Source: Acetivibrio alkalicellulosi (GTDB taxonomy: Bacteria > Bacillota > Clostridia > Acetivibrionales > Acetivibrionaceae). From it: 64,000 bases of DNA. The stretch spans positions 166,881 to 230,880 of the forward strand of contig VLTH01000001.1 in assembly GCA_008125075.1 (NCBI GenBank). Reading direction: 5' to 3'. Shown in pieces: positions 35,650-44,210 of this stretch (the first letter of the stretch is position 1; each line of letters begins with the position of its first letter). The notes beneath the pieces were generated by a model. It had not been told where the DNA came from. It did not search any database and saw nothing but the letters and a program-made list of their open reading frames with translations. The position numbers and the translations under genes are program-made.

Positions 35650-36093
35650 AGAGCAATCAATATAACAAATAAAAAAACTGTCATAAGGTATATAATAATT
35701 CAGATTGTACGTTTCTTTCTTATTATTTTTATAATGGTTAAAATCCTTTCTTTTTAATCTGCAAAAAAAGTTCGATTAGAAACTCATATATTTATCGTAT
35801 TCTAAGACTCCATCTTCTATAAGGTGGAGTTCCTCTTATAAATCTTCAGGTGGAGTTGAGTCTCCATCTGAAGCCTCGATGTTTAGCTTTAGCTAAACGA
35901 GTTCACATAGTAACATTTACTTTTTCGGGTCCACATATACTTAAAGTATAGTAAGTAGATTATTTATACATGCAGAAACTGTTATTGTATTATGGGATCA
36001 ACTTATAACTCTTGAGTATATAGGTTTGAGTAATAAATTTTTTTAGTTTAGGGACTGTTGTTAAGATACTAAAAATAGAAAATCTTTTTAACT
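35650..36093. other. Intergenic region with repeat copy and no gene
   Basis: It holds a hairpin at 35808-35829 (CTCCATCTT / AAGGTGGAG), the repeat copy at 35844-35906 and AT-rich filler. No coding frame is supported. Confidence 0.5.
35844..35906 (-). repeat. Dispersed palindromic repeat, copy 3 (best preserved)
   Basis: Hairpin CTTCAGGTGGA / TCCATCTGAAG around GTTGAGTC, then GCCTCGAT, then the palindrome TTTAGCTTTAGCTAAA and CGAGTTCAC. On the minus strand it aligns base by base with copy 1 at 6720. Confidence 0.75.
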
Positions 36094-36139
36094 ATTGACT
36101 TCCAACTGTATTATTGATATAATACAGTTGGAAGTCAAT
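36094..36139 (+). promoter_or_regulatory. Promoter embedded in a perfect 20-bp inverted repeat (GntR operator)
   Basis: Bases 36094-36113 are the exact reverse complement of 36120-36139, with a TTGATA spacer. The repeat contains the -35 TTGACT (36095-36100) and the -10 TATAAT (36118-36123), 17 bases apart. RNA polymerase and a dimeric regulator would therefore compete, so autoregulation by the GntR protein encoded 23 bases downstream is the simplest reading. Confidence 0.85.
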
Positions 36140-36161
36140 ACTGCAAAAAAGGGGGAGGAAC

Positions 36162-36542
36162 TTGGATTTTGATTCAATTAAAATTGAGTTTGACACCAAA
36201 CAATCTATATATACTCAAATAGTTAAATATTTTAAAATTAAGATACACCTTGGAAATCTAGTGAATAATGATGAGATACCTTCCCGAAGAGTTCTAGCTG
36301 CAAAGTTAGGCATTAATCCAGCAACAGTTCAGAAGGCATATAAGCAATTAGAAGAAGAGGGTATTGTGGTAACTATGCCAAATTCAAAAAGCGTTATAGC
36401 TTTAGATGATAATACTCTTGATAGGATTAAAAATGAGCTTACCGAAAATGAAGTTAGAGTTTTTTTGAAGAATGTAAAAGAAACAAATCTATCATTTAAA
36501 GACGTAATTGCCATATTGACTGAACTTTGGGATGAAAAATAA
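36162..36542 (+). CDS. GntR-family regulator, YtrA type
   Basis: The likely start is TTG at 36162, just after GGGGGAGGAAC. The 126-residue protein is the short YtrA form: a winged HTH (QSIYTQIVKYFKIKIHLGNL, then IPSRRVLAAKLGINPATVQK and AYKQLEEEGIV) and a short helical tail with no large effector domain. Members of this group usually control ABC transporter operons that they lead. Here it heads three genes for a permease, a membrane-anchored protein and an ATPase. The perfect operator overlaps its promoter. Confidence 0.9.
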   Translation: MDFDSIKIEFDTKQSIYTQIVKYFKIKIHLGNLVNNDEIPSRRVLAAKLGINPATVQKAYKQLEEEGIVVTMPNSKSVIALDDNTLDRIKNELTENEVRVFLKNVKETNLSFKDVIAILTELWDEK

Positions 36543-36577
36543 TGTGTATGGTTAGAGTGATACACTAGGGGGTAAAT

Positions 36578-37231
36578 ATGAAAAAAGTATTATATTTGGT
36601 GAATTTTGAATTTAGAAGAATTTTTGCGAAATTGGTTTTAACAGCTGGTGCCATGTTACTTGCTCAAATATCTATTTTTTTAATAGTATTAGCTATGGAT
36701 AAGAATTACTATTTGCGATTTGAACATCTGTTAGATTTATCTTTCTATCATGATATATTTAAGTTTACATGCGGTGTAATTATATTTATAGCAGCCTATA
36801 ATAATTATCAGGACATATACGGAATAAGAAATATAAATCACCTAAACACTATACCTATTAAAAAGAAATTTATATATTTAAGTAAATATATATCAGCCAT
36901 GATGTCTGTATTAGTCATATATGCAGCTCAAATAACAAACATATTTGTAACATATAAAATTTATGTATCTACTCACAATGAAATTCCGAAAATGAGCAAC
37001 GGACTCTTACTTGCATTTGCAAGATCAGATTTTTTAAGACTACTCTTTCCCTTTGATATAAGAATGTTTGTAGAAAACTATATAGCAGTGTTTCTTGTGG
37101 TCTACATGTTTTTATTTATAGCCATATGGCTTAAGAATAAAGATTTCACTAGAATCATAGTTGTTTCGCTGGTTCTATGGCTGTATCCTAAAGTATTTGA
37201 TTTGATTTCATGGCTTGCTTTTTTAGCCTAG
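36578..37231 (+). CDS. ABC transporter permease-like membrane protein
   Basis: The 217-residue protein has about five to six transmembrane helices (for example LVLTAGAMLLAQISIFLIVL and YIAVFLVVYMFLFIAIW). The N-terminal pattern MKKVLYLVNFEFRRIFAK is common in ABC-2-like permeases of YtrA-controlled operons. RBS GGGGG 8 bases upstream. It lies between the regulator and the ATPase, so it probably forms the membrane part of that transporter. Confidence 0.7.
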   Translation: MKKVLYLVNFEFRRIFAKLVLTAGAMLLAQISIFLIVLAMDKNYYLRFEHLLDLSFYHDIFKFTCGVIIFIAAYNNYQDIYGIRNINHLNTIPIKKKFIYLSKYISAMMSVLVIYAAQITNIFVTYKIYVSTHNEIPKMSNGLLLAFARSDFLRLLFPFDIRMFVENYIAVFLVVYMFLFIAIWLKNKDFTRIIVVSLVLWLYPKVFDLISWLAFLA

Positions 37232-37336
37232 TAAAGGTTTGTTGGCAGTGAGATATAATCTTTGCCCAAGATGAATTTGTTTATTCAAGCATCGGTATGA
37301 ATTGAATATTTAGAGTGTTAAAGGAGAGTTTTATCT

Positions 37337-38797
37337 ATGACTAGAGTGTTGAAAAATAATTATTATATACTGGGGTTTTTGTTTATTATATTGGTTTACT
37401 CAATAAATTTTTTATTTGTTACCTCGAAAACTGATGATCAAGCAGTTTCATTGAAAACAGTAAAAGGTGATGAAAGTGTGATTGAGGATATTGAAATAAG
37501 CGGTGTCATTCACGATAAATCATCAGGAATATCATTTACTCTTAGCAATGATCAATATCACCAAAAGTTTAAGTTTTATGTGGATGAAGAAGAGTTTGAA
37601 AGAAGATTAACCAGTTCTAATAATTACTATGGATCGTATGCTTTTCAAATAAGGAGAGATATATTTAGATATTCATCTTACTATATGCTGTATAACAGAT
37701 ATTATATACGAGATGCAAGAATTGATTTATCTAAAGAAGACATAAACAACTACAGAGAAATTTATATAACTAAATCTGGAGATTATAAACTAGGAAAGAA
37801 TGAAACCACAAAAACTGTTGGTATTAAAACTGACATTATAATGTCTTCGGAATATAGGAGTTTTAATTATGGCTCTTATACAACAAGATTCATTGAAGAA
37901 TTAGATGGGAAGTTATATTTAGCTATACCCACGGATTCATCACATAAAGGGAAAAGTGGAATTTATAAAGTGTTTGATTCAGATGATAAGATTAAGGGAA
38001 CCGGAGAGTTGGGGTACAGAAAGCTTGCAGATATTGACTTGGAGGATGGAAATATAACAGTAGAAGGAATGTTCGCATTAAAAGATAAGCTTTGTGTAAT
38101 TTTATTTAAAAAAAACCACAGTGATTCTCAAAGTAAATTAATTCTTAAATCTTTTGACTTAAAGAGCGAAAAGTTTAGCGGATATTTTGAAATGTCGATG
38201 CCGAACGCATTTAGGCAAGATGGGATTAATGGATATTCAACTGATGATAAATTAAGCTTAGTTATGGATAAAGTGTATACATTTAAGATCTCTGATGTTA
38301 TTTCTTTATTAAGTGAAGTGAATCTTGATATGATAAAAGAACGGATAAAGGAGAGTGAAATCAGCAGGGGCTTTAAAACATTTAAAACTGAAGAGAATAG
38401 ATTGAAGTATGTTAATGTGAATTATATAGATTATGCAGTGCGTTATCAAGATGTTGTTTTAGATGTTAAATATAAGAATGGAAGGACGTACATTCTATAT
38501 GGTTTTGGTCAGGTCGAACCTAATACAAGTAACTGGTATCTAAGAGGATGGTGTGTTTTGTTGGATCCAGATATTATAGTTGAGTTGATAGTATATAATG
38601 ATGAAGGAGAATTAGAGTTTTTAGGGTCCATAGAAAGCAACATAACTGATGATAGAATATGGCAGTCTATACATGATATCGATATATTAGAACAAAGAAG
38701 AAAGTCGGAAAACGTTATAGACGTGGAGGATAGTGTTGCTGATTTATATACTGGGAAAAACAGAAGATTTGGTCAATTAAAAATAAATTTGAGGTGA
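37337..38797 (+). CDS. Membrane-anchored extracellular protein of the GntR/ABC operon
   Basis: This 486-residue protein has one N-terminal transmembrane segment (YYILGFLFIILVYSINFLFV) followed by a large soluble part rich in Tyr, Asp, Lys and beta-type repeats. No family is recognised. Its stop is 4 bases before the ATPase start, so it is part of the operon. It could be an extracellular sensor or accessory subunit of the transporter. RBS AAAGGAGAG. Confidence 0.65.
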   Translation: MTRVLKNNYYILGFLFIILVYSINFLFVTSKTDDQAVSLKTVKGDESVIEDIEISGVIHDKSSGISFTLSNDQYHQKFKFYVDEEEFERRLTSSNNYYGSYAFQIRRDIFRYSSYYMLYNRYYIRDARIDLSKEDINNYREIYITKSGDYKLGKNETTKTVGIKTDIIMSSEYRSFNYGSYTTRFIEELDGKLYLAIPTDSSHKGKSGIYKVFDSDDKIKGTGELGYRKLADIDLEDGNITVEGMFALKDKLCVILFKKNHSDSQSKLILKSFDLKSEKFSGYFEMSMPNAFRQDGINGYSTDDKLSLVMDKVYTFKISDVISLLSEVNLDMIKERIKESEISRGFKTFKTEENRLKYVNVNYIDYAVRYQDVVLDVKYKNGRTYILYGFGQVEPNTSNWYLRGWCVLLDPDIIVELIVYNDEGELEFLGSIESNITDDRIWQSIHDIDILEQRRKSENVIDVEDSVADLYTGKNRRFGQLKINLR

Positions 38798-38801
38798 CTT
38801 T

Positions 38802-39518
38802 ATGATATATTTTAAAACTGTAATGAAAACTTATAAAAAAAATTCTATGCGAATATATTTCAATCTTGAAATTAAACCGGGTGAAGTAGTAGGCATAATT
38901 GGTGAAAATGGTTCTGGAAAATCTACCTTAATGAAGATTGGAGCCAATCTTATAAACTATGACAAAGGTTGTGTATTTATAGATGGAGAGCCTTTTACAG
39001 AGAAGGCCTACGAAAAATTAAGTTTTATTTCAGAACAGGGAAGCTATTTTCCATTTCTTACATCAAAAGATCATGAAGAATTCTTCCAGGTAAATTTTGA
39101 GAATTTTGATAAATCTCTATATAATAAACTTCTAGATTATTTTGATATACCGAAAAATAAGAAAATAAGCACTTTCTCAAAAGGTCAAAAGGCTAAATTT
39201 GAAGTGGTGTGCGGCTATAGTAAGAAAGCCAAGTATATACTTATGGATGAGCCGTTTTTAGGAACTGATGTAAGAACTAGGAGTGATTTTTTGAAACTTA
39301 TGATTGGAAGTATGAACAATGATGACATAATAGTTATAGCTACTCATTTTACTGATGAGATTGAAAATTTTTTGACTAGGGCAATTCTTATGAAAGATGG
39401 AGACATAATAAAGGATATTGATATTGAGAAGCTAAGGGAAGATGGAGGGACACTGGTTGAAGAGCTTAAAAAAGCAAGTGACTATAAAGAAGACATTTTA
39501 GATATAATAGAAAATTAG
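38802..39518 (+). CDS. ABC transporter ATP-binding protein
   Basis: The 238-residue protein shows Walker A GENGSGKST, a signature region reading TFSKGQKAKFE (in place of LSGGQ), Walker B YILMDEPFLG and the H-loop ATHFTDE. The altered signature and short length match the YtrB / ABC-2 exporter ATPases of GntR-YtrA operons. With the upstream membrane proteins it likely forms an exporter or a stress-response complex active at the cell envelope. Confidence 0.9.
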   Translation: MIYFKTVMKTYKKNSMRIYFNLEIKPGEVVGIIGENGSGKSTLMKIGANLINYDKGCVFIDGEPFTEKAYEKLSFISEQGSYFPFLTSKDHEEFFQVNFENFDKSLYNKLLDYFDIPKNKKISTFSKGQKAKFEVVCGYSKKAKYILMDEPFLGTDVRTRSDFLKLMIGSMNNDDIIVIATHFTDEIENFLTRAILMKDGDIIKDIDIEKLREDGGTLVEELKKASDYKEDILDIIEN

Positions 39519-39608
39519 TGAGGTTTATGGTTATAGAAAAGGTTATATCACTCCTTTTCCTGGTAGTGGAAAGTTAACTGGAGAGGAAGAGCAGGTTAGG
39601 AAATGCTA

Positions 39609-39802
39609 AAAATATAACTTCCACTATTATTTCGCTACAGGCATTAATTACAAGTAAAGGACTTAAAAGGGTCAGAGCTCGATGTCCTGAGATTTTTTTG
39701 ATGCCGAATATACCCTGAGAAAAAGTAGAAACGATATTTTAGACATTCCTAAACAAGTTTTTACTGAAACCACCCTGTTCAGCTTTAGCTGAGCGAGTTC
39801 AC
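39609..39802 (+). repeat. Dispersed palindromic repeat, copy 4 (longest)
   Basis: It shares AAAATATAACTTCCACTA and TTTGATGCCGAATA with copy 2, and ends in TTCAGCTTTAGCTGAGCGAG plus TTCAC like copy 3. In the terminal palindrome the arms changed together relative to copy 3 (TTTAGCT/AGCTAAA to TTCAGCT/AGCTGAG). It lies between the converging ABC ATPase and Dabb genes. Confidence 0.65.
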
Positions 39803-39810
39803 TGACGCTA

Positions 39811-40113
39811 TCAGATTTCGTAGTCAGTTACTCTTCTTTCAGTCCTTGCTTCTGATATAAAAGGTATAACAGCTTTATGCTCAGGATGAACTTGATAATT
39901 ATCTAAGTCTTCTTTAGTTTCAAATTCTGAATATAATATTACATCTGCACTTTCATTAGTTTCAGAAAAATCTATTCCTACTTCAATTTTAAGCATCCCA
40001 GGTATTTTGCCATCTAGCGATTCAAGTTTTTCTTTTATTATTTGAGCATTTTGCTTTTTGGTATTTCCATGTGCTGATTCTTTCAATTTCCACATTACAA
40101 TATGTTTAATCAT
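39811..40113 (-). CDS. Dabb (stress-responsive alpha/beta-barrel) domain protein
   Basis: The 100-residue protein opens MIKHIVMWKLKESAHGNTKK and has the central ADVILYSEFETKEDLDNYQV, then HPEHKAVIPFI, which is the Dabb pattern of small dimeric ferredoxin-like proteins. Members include polyketide cyclase-like and stress proteins, and many have no known activity. RBS GGCGAG 6 bases before the ATG. It is a single gene facing the ABC operon. Confidence 0.88.
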   Translation of the reverse strand: MIKHIVMWKLKESAHGNTKKQNAQIIKEKLESLDGKIPGMLKIEVGIDFSETNESADVILYSEFETKEDLDNYQVHPEHKAVIPFISEARTERRVTDYEI

Positions 40114-40296
40114 TTTTCATCTCGCCTTTCCACAATATATTATTTTTAAGTGTTTTATATTTACCAATATTAATTTTAATGAAACACCTGTCACTAAAAA
40201 TATTTATCTTTTAAAAACTTCTTTCAAATACATTATAAGATTTGATGAGCCAAAAGACAATTGATATTATCAAAAATATGCATGAACATTAATATA

Positions 40297-40365
40297 GTGA
40301 AAATTTCACATGTTTTTGTGAAATTAGACACTGTAAAAAAAGAAATAAAAATAATATTATATAAT
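40297..40365 (+). promoter_or_regulatory. Operator pair and promoter, site A, of the first microprotein/kinase operon
   Basis: A perfect palindrome GTGAAAATTTCAC (40297-40309) is followed, start to start 21 bases on, by GTGAAATTAGACAC (40318-40331). The -10 TATAAT is at 40360-40365 in ATTATATAATTAA. The same order and spacings recur at 43604-43672. Confidence 0.75.
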
Positions 40366-40416
40366 TAAGAGAAATAACAAGGACGAGTTGTTTAAGTATA
40401 AAAAAGGAGGGTATTT

Positions 40417-40560
40417 ATGTATAATAAAATATCAGATAGGACTACTTTAAGCCAGAGGGATAAAAAAGTAATCCAGGAGTATATGGAAAAAGTGAGTAAT
40501 ATGAATTATATTCAAAGAACTTCTAGTGAAAAAACAAATAATACTATGATGGTAAAATGA
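40417..40560 (+). CDS. Microprotein A, 47 residues, leads the two-component operon
   Basis: It opens MYNKISDRTTLSQRDKKVIQ and has an excellent RBS (AAAAAGGAGG, 6 bases before the ATG). Its stop is one base before the start of the kinase (TGA-T-ATG), so translation is coupled. The core LSQRDKKVIQEYMEKV lines up with LNEKERRIIHDYVRKQ of microprotein B at 43750: Leu, then charged pairs, then I-x-(E/D)-Y-(M/V). The spacing recalls Spo0E-type phosphatase peptides (SQxxDxxIxxY), but one residue is missing, so I do not assign that family. A small regulator of the kinase or its partner is my inference. Confidence 0.7.
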   Translation: MYNKISDRTTLSQRDKKVIQEYMEKVSNMNYIQRTSSEKTNNTMMVK

Positions 40561-40561
40561 T

Positions 40562-42787
40562 ATGAGTATGATGGAGATGTTTAACAGGAAAAATACATTT
40601 TTTGATGATATGCCTGATAAGGGTTTTATATACTATCGGGCTTTTCTTGTTGTATTTTCAATATTTAACTTGTTTTTTTACATACTTCAATTTGATGAAA
40701 TCAAAGCAATTGATTATTTAATAATACGTTTTGAGATATCTGTGTTATTTTTTGTAATTTTTATCTTGTCATACAAAGTAGTAGCAGTGCAGAATAATCT
40801 TATAAAAATATGTTGTTATTCTTGCTTTATTATTATTTCATATTATTCGTATATGGCGTACATAAATAATTTTGCAGCTGACTTTACTATTACTATACCG
40901 TTTCTTATTGTGATTACAAGCTTTCTCTTTATATCATCCCGACAGCTAATTATATATTTGTCATACATTATTGCTATTTCTACGTTTCTAATCATTATAA
41001 CAAATGAATCTCAAACTAATAAGATAGCTTATATTATATTTTTAGTTTTGGTTGCAGGAGTTTCATTTGTGTTTTCAATGCTTATTATGGATATTCAGGA
41101 AAAGATTAAACTACAAAAAAATGTGCTTATGAAGCAAAATGAAGAAATTTTAAGAATCAGTACGATAAAAGATGAGTTTATAGCTAATATTAGCCATGAA
41201 ATACGCACACCCTTAAATGGGATTATAATGATGACTGATTTGCTCAAATCCACTAGTGTCTCAGAGGAACAACTAGATTATCTGGACACTATGATAAATT
41301 CATCTGAGCTTTTATTAAATATTATTAATGATATTTTAGACTTTTCTAAAATTGAGGCCAAAAAACTTGAACTAAATAGGGTGTGTTTCAATCTATTAAA
41401 TCTTATAACAGGTGTAGTAAAAGTATATGAGACCAAAGCAAGCAAAAAGGGGTTGGAATTTAGAAAAAATATTCCACACGATTTGCCTGTAAATATTATA
41501 GGAGATGATAAACGCTTTAAACAGGTAATAATAAATCTACTGGATAATGCCATTAAATTTACTGAAAAAGGATTTATAGAGATAGGTATAGATGTGTTAA
41601 AGCGTTTCAATAGTTATTTACTGTTGCAAATATCAATACAAGATTCAGGTATTGGTATTGAAAAAGATAAAATCAACAAGATATTTGATTCATTTATGCA
41701 AGCTGATGGCTCAATATCAAGAAATTATGGTGGAACTGGCCTTGGTTTGGCCATTTCATCTAGATTAGTTGAACTTATGAACGGAAGAATATGGGTTGAA
41801 AGTCAAAAGGATATTGGAAGCACATTTCATTTTATAATAAAAGTCCAACTGCCCAACACCAAAGAAGTTGATAGAGATATTTCAAAGCAAAGTATATATA
41901 GTTTGACAGACTCTAGCAAACGCTTATCAAGCAAATCCTTTTTTCGAATATTGTTAGCCGATGATAACGAAATTATTAGAAATTACCTACCAAAAGTGTT
42001 AATACAATCAGGATATCATGTTGATACTGTTTCAAATGGAAAGGAGGCTATTGATTTAATAAAATTCAATTATTATAATCTTATACTTTTAGATATACAG
42101 ATGCCTATTAAGGATGGATATGCTACTGCTGAAGAAATTAGAGAATATGAAAAGCATACTAAAACATATTCTTTCATAGCTTCCCTTACTGCAAATGCCA
42201 TGTCGGTGGATATACACAAAAGTAAGGCTTCTGGAATGGATTTTCATCTTTGCAAGCCTATAAATATTAAGGAGATATTATATTTTATTGAAGAGTTAAA
42301 AAATGGGCGAATCCCTAGTGGAACAAGCTGGGAAGAGGAAAATCTTTCTAAAGCAGTGGAAGTTAAAAAAGATGAAGATATAACTACTCACATTTATTCT
42401 GAGGAATGGAATATGGATAAAAGTATCGAAGAACTATTTGAAAAACTAGATTATAATATAACTATTATTGATAACTTAATAAGCGATTTTGAAACTAATA
42501 TTACTGGACTAATTCAAGATATAGGTGAAGCTATAAAAAGAAATGATTCCAAAAGTGTTGCTACGTTAGCACATTCACTTAAGGGTTCTTTGTCATTCAT
42601 TAAGGCTGAAAACCTTTATGAACTGGCATTAGTGCTGGAGTTTATGGGAAAAGAAAACAATTTAACTGATGCTGATGACCTGTACGGGAAGCTTTATATA
42701 GAGATACCTAAGATTATTGCAGCCATGAAAAAAAGCGCAAAAGTACTTAATACTAATTTTGTTATCCGGGGGGATTTGTATGAATAA
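40562..42787 (+). CDS. Hybrid sensor histidine kinase with receiver and HPt domains
   Basis: The 741-residue protein has six predicted membrane helices in residues 22-180 and a short coiled linker. The dimerisation domain has SHEIRTPLNG (phosphorylated His212). The ATPase domain has LLDNAIKFTEKG, QDSGIGIEKDK and GGTGLGLAIS. The receiver has phospho-acceptor Asp511 in LLDIQMP. The C-terminal HPt has AHSLKGS (His671). It can run the whole His-Asp-His relay internally. There is no large external sensor, so the signal is probably sensed within or near the membrane. The next gene, its likely output regulator, overlaps its end by 8 bases. Confidence 0.93.
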   Translation: MSMMEMFNRKNTFFDDMPDKGFIYYRAFLVVFSIFNLFFYILQFDEIKAIDYLIIRFEISVLFFVIFILSYKVVAVQNNLIKICCYSCFIIISYYSYMAYINNFAADFTITIPFLIVITSFLFISSRQLIIYLSYIIAISTFLIIITNESQTNKIAYIIFLVLVAGVSFVFSMLIMDIQEKIKLQKNVLMKQNEEILRISTIKDEFIANISHEIRTPLNGIIMMTDLLKSTSVSEEQLDYLDTMINSSELLLNIINDILDFSKIEAKKLELNRVCFNLLNLITGVVKVYETKASKKGLEFRKNIPHDLPVNIIGDDKRFKQVIINLLDNAIKFTEKGFIEIGIDVLKRFNSYLLLQISIQDSGIGIEKDKINKIFDSFMQADGSISRNYGGTGLGLAISSRLVELMNGRIWVESQKDIGSTFHFIIKVQLPNTKEVDRDISKQSIYSLTDSSKRLSSKSFFRILLADDNEIIRNYLPKVLIQSGYHVDTVSNGKEAIDLIKFNYYNLILLDIQMPIKDGYATAEEIREYEKHTKTYSFIASLTANAMSVDIHKSKASGMDFHLCKPINIKEILYFIEELKNGRIPSGTSWEEENLSKAVEVKKDEDITTHIYSEEWNMDKSIEELFEKLDYNITIIDNLISDFETNITGLIQDIGEAIKRNDSKSVATLAHSLKGSLSFIKAENLYELALVLEFMGKENNLTDADDLYGKLYIEIPKIIAAMKKSAKVLNTNFVIRGDLYE

Positions 42788-43436
42788 TATTAAAATTATG
42801 ATTGTAGATGATCAGAAATTGTTTAGAGATTGTTTGAAATATATGATAGAGGCTAACAGTGAGTTTGAAATTTCTGCAACAGCTTCTAACGGTAATGAGG
42901 CCATAGAAATTGTTTCAAGGCTAAAACCTGATGTAATTCTAATGGACATAATGATGCCAGTATGTGATGGGATAACGGCTACTAAAGTTATCAAGCAACA
43001 ACATCCAGGAATAAAGGTTATTATTCTAACCACTTCAGAGTCAGACAAAAATCTTCATGAGGCTATTGAAAATGGAGCAGAAGGTTATGTATTGAAGAAT
43101 ACAAGTTCAGAACAACTAATAATGGCTATCAAAAGTGTCCTTGCGGGAATGGAAATCATACAAAAACAGGCTGTAAAAAGTAAATCTGATTCAATAGATC
43201 AAGTTAAAAAAGAGTCTGGAGAATTTTATATTGAAGGTGTTAAAGTTAAGCTAACAGATCGAGAACTTCTTATTTTAAAGATGATTGGTCAGGGCAAAAG
43301 TAATGCACAAATTGCAGGAACTCTTTTTTTATCAGAAGGAAGAGTAAGGAATATTGTTACCGAGCTGGTATCAAAAATAATGGTCAAAGATCGTACACAG
43401 CTTGCTATATTTGCTATAAGAAATTTAGAGCAGTAG
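42780..43436 (+). CDS. NarL/LuxR-type response regulator
   Basis: I start at the ATG 42780, which overlaps the kinase stop; GGGGGG lies 5 bases before. The 218-residue protein has a receiver with Asp56 (VILMDIMMP) and Lys in LTTSESDKN, and a LuxR HTH at about 155-215 (LTDRELLILKMIGQGKSNAQ, then IAGTLFLSEGRVRNIVTELV). The HPt of the kinase is its natural phosphate donor. The two matching GTGA-type operator pairs upstream of the flanking microprotein genes are the obvious candidate targets. Confidence 0.92.
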   Translation: MNNIKIMIVDDQKLFRDCLKYMIEANSEFEISATASNGNEAIEIVSRLKPDVILMDIMMPVCDGITATKVIKQQHPGIKVIILTTSESDKNLHEAIENGAEGYVLKNTSSEQLIMAIKSVLAGMEIIQKQAVKSKSDSIDQVKKESGEFYIEGVKVKLTDRELLILKMIGQGKSNAQIAGTLFLSEGRVRNIVTELVSKIMVKDRTQLAIFAIRNLEQ

Positions 43437-43440
43437 AAAC

Positions 43441-43502
43441 GGTTTAGCTTTGCTAAAGTAAAATATTTGAGTTTTAGGTGAACACTCTAATCCACCTAAA
43501 AA
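43441..43502 (+). repeat. Dispersed palindromic repeat, copy 5
   Basis: TTTAGC-TTT-GCTAAA at 43443-43457, then the hairpin TTTTAGGTG / CACCTAAAA (43472-43480 / 43493-43501). This is the same two-hairpin layout as copies 1 and 3, with different but pairing arms. Confidence 0.65.
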
Positions 43503-43603
43503 AAAGATACAAAGAACTTAACTTTAATAGAAGATGGAGTATCAGAATTAGATAAGTGTTTAAGGCATGTCTAATAATTCACATACATACTATTCATACA
43601 GTT

Positions 43604-43672
43604 GTGAAAAATTCACACATTATTGTGTGGATAATCACTACTAGGAGATCAAAAAATTCGGTATTATATAAT
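43604..43672 (+). promoter_or_regulatory. Operator pair and promoter, site B, of the second microprotein operon
   Basis: GTGAAAAATTCAC (43604-43616), then GTGTGGATAATCAC (43625-43638) exactly 21 bases from start to start, and TATAAT at 43667-43672 in ATTATATAATTAA. Palindrome end to -10 is 51 bases, as at site A. Confidence 0.75.
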
Positions 43673-43749
43673 TAATAAGAAATTAAATAGCAGTAGTCTT
43701 TTCTGGACATAGGAAAACGGAATTGTGTTTAGTATAAGAGGTGTTAGGG

Positions 43750-43920
43750 ATGAAGAATGATATAAAAAACATCAATGAACTAAATGAAAAAGAAAGGAGG
43801 ATTATACATGATTATGTAAGAAAGCAGATACAAAGAGTAAAGAAACAAAAAGGAGAATCTACTAATGATGAGTGTAATCTAGATTCAAAAAATATTAACG
43901 GTTGTAACCTGTTAGAGTAA
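43750..43920 (+). CDS. Microprotein B, 56 residues, paralog of microprotein A
   Basis: It opens MKNDIKNINELNEKERRIIH; RBS GAGGTGTTAGGG. The central LNEKERRIIHDYVRKQ matches the core of microprotein A, and the C-terminal part adds two Cys (ECNLDSKNINGCNLLE). It lies directly after the response regulator gene region and has a promoter of the same design as that of A. A hairpin (43926-43986) and a zinc-ribbon gene follow in the same direction. Function unknown; I infer that it is co-regulated by the two-component system. Confidence 0.65.
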   Translation: MKNDIKNINELNEKERRIIHDYVRKQIQRVKKQKGESTNDECNLDSKNINGCNLLE

Positions 43921-43925
43921 GGACT

Positions 43926-43986
43926 ATGCCAGAGATATCCTATAAAAGTACTGCCATTCCTACTTTTTAGAGGTATCTCTGGCAAC
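43926..43986 (+). promoter_or_regulatory. Long hairpin between microprotein B and the zinc-ribbon gene
   Basis: TGCCAGAGATATCCT and AGAGGTATCTCTGGCA pair over about 14 bp around a 30-base loop, without a following T-run. It may be a processing or attenuation element setting the ratio of the two gene products. Confidence 0.5.
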
Positions 43987-44012
43987 CCAAAAGATTTAGA
44001 GGAGGTATACTT

Positions 44013-44210
44013 ATGAGAGAAAAAATTTTGAAGTGTTGTAATTGCCAATCAAATATTTTTATGTCAACACATGGACAAATTAGCAAAATGAATGGATTAA
44101 GTTTTTTTTGTGAAGACTGCGGATATATAAATGTATTGAGAGACGGAGCTTTTAAGTTGGGTAAACGAAACGCCGATTTAAATATTTTAAGTATATACCA
44201 ATTGATATAA
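44013..44210 (+). CDS. Small zinc-ribbon protein, 65 residues
   Basis: RBS AGAGGAGG 7 bases before the ATG. The sequence has CCNCQSN near residue 8 and FFCEDCGYINV near residue 32, a pair of CxxC knuckles able to hold one zinc, followed by a short basic tail. Proteins of this size and plan are common and mostly uncharacterised. It is the second gene of the microprotein B unit. Confidence 0.6.
   Translation: MREKILKCCNCQSNIFMSTHGQISKMNGLSFFCEDCGYINVLRDGAFKLGKRNADLNILSIYQLI

Noticed and set aside
40417..40560. Spo0E-type phosphatase for microprotein A
   Set aside because: The SQ-x-D-x-x-I-x-x-Y spacing is one residue short, and the paralog at 43750 lacks Ser, Gln and Asp at these positions.
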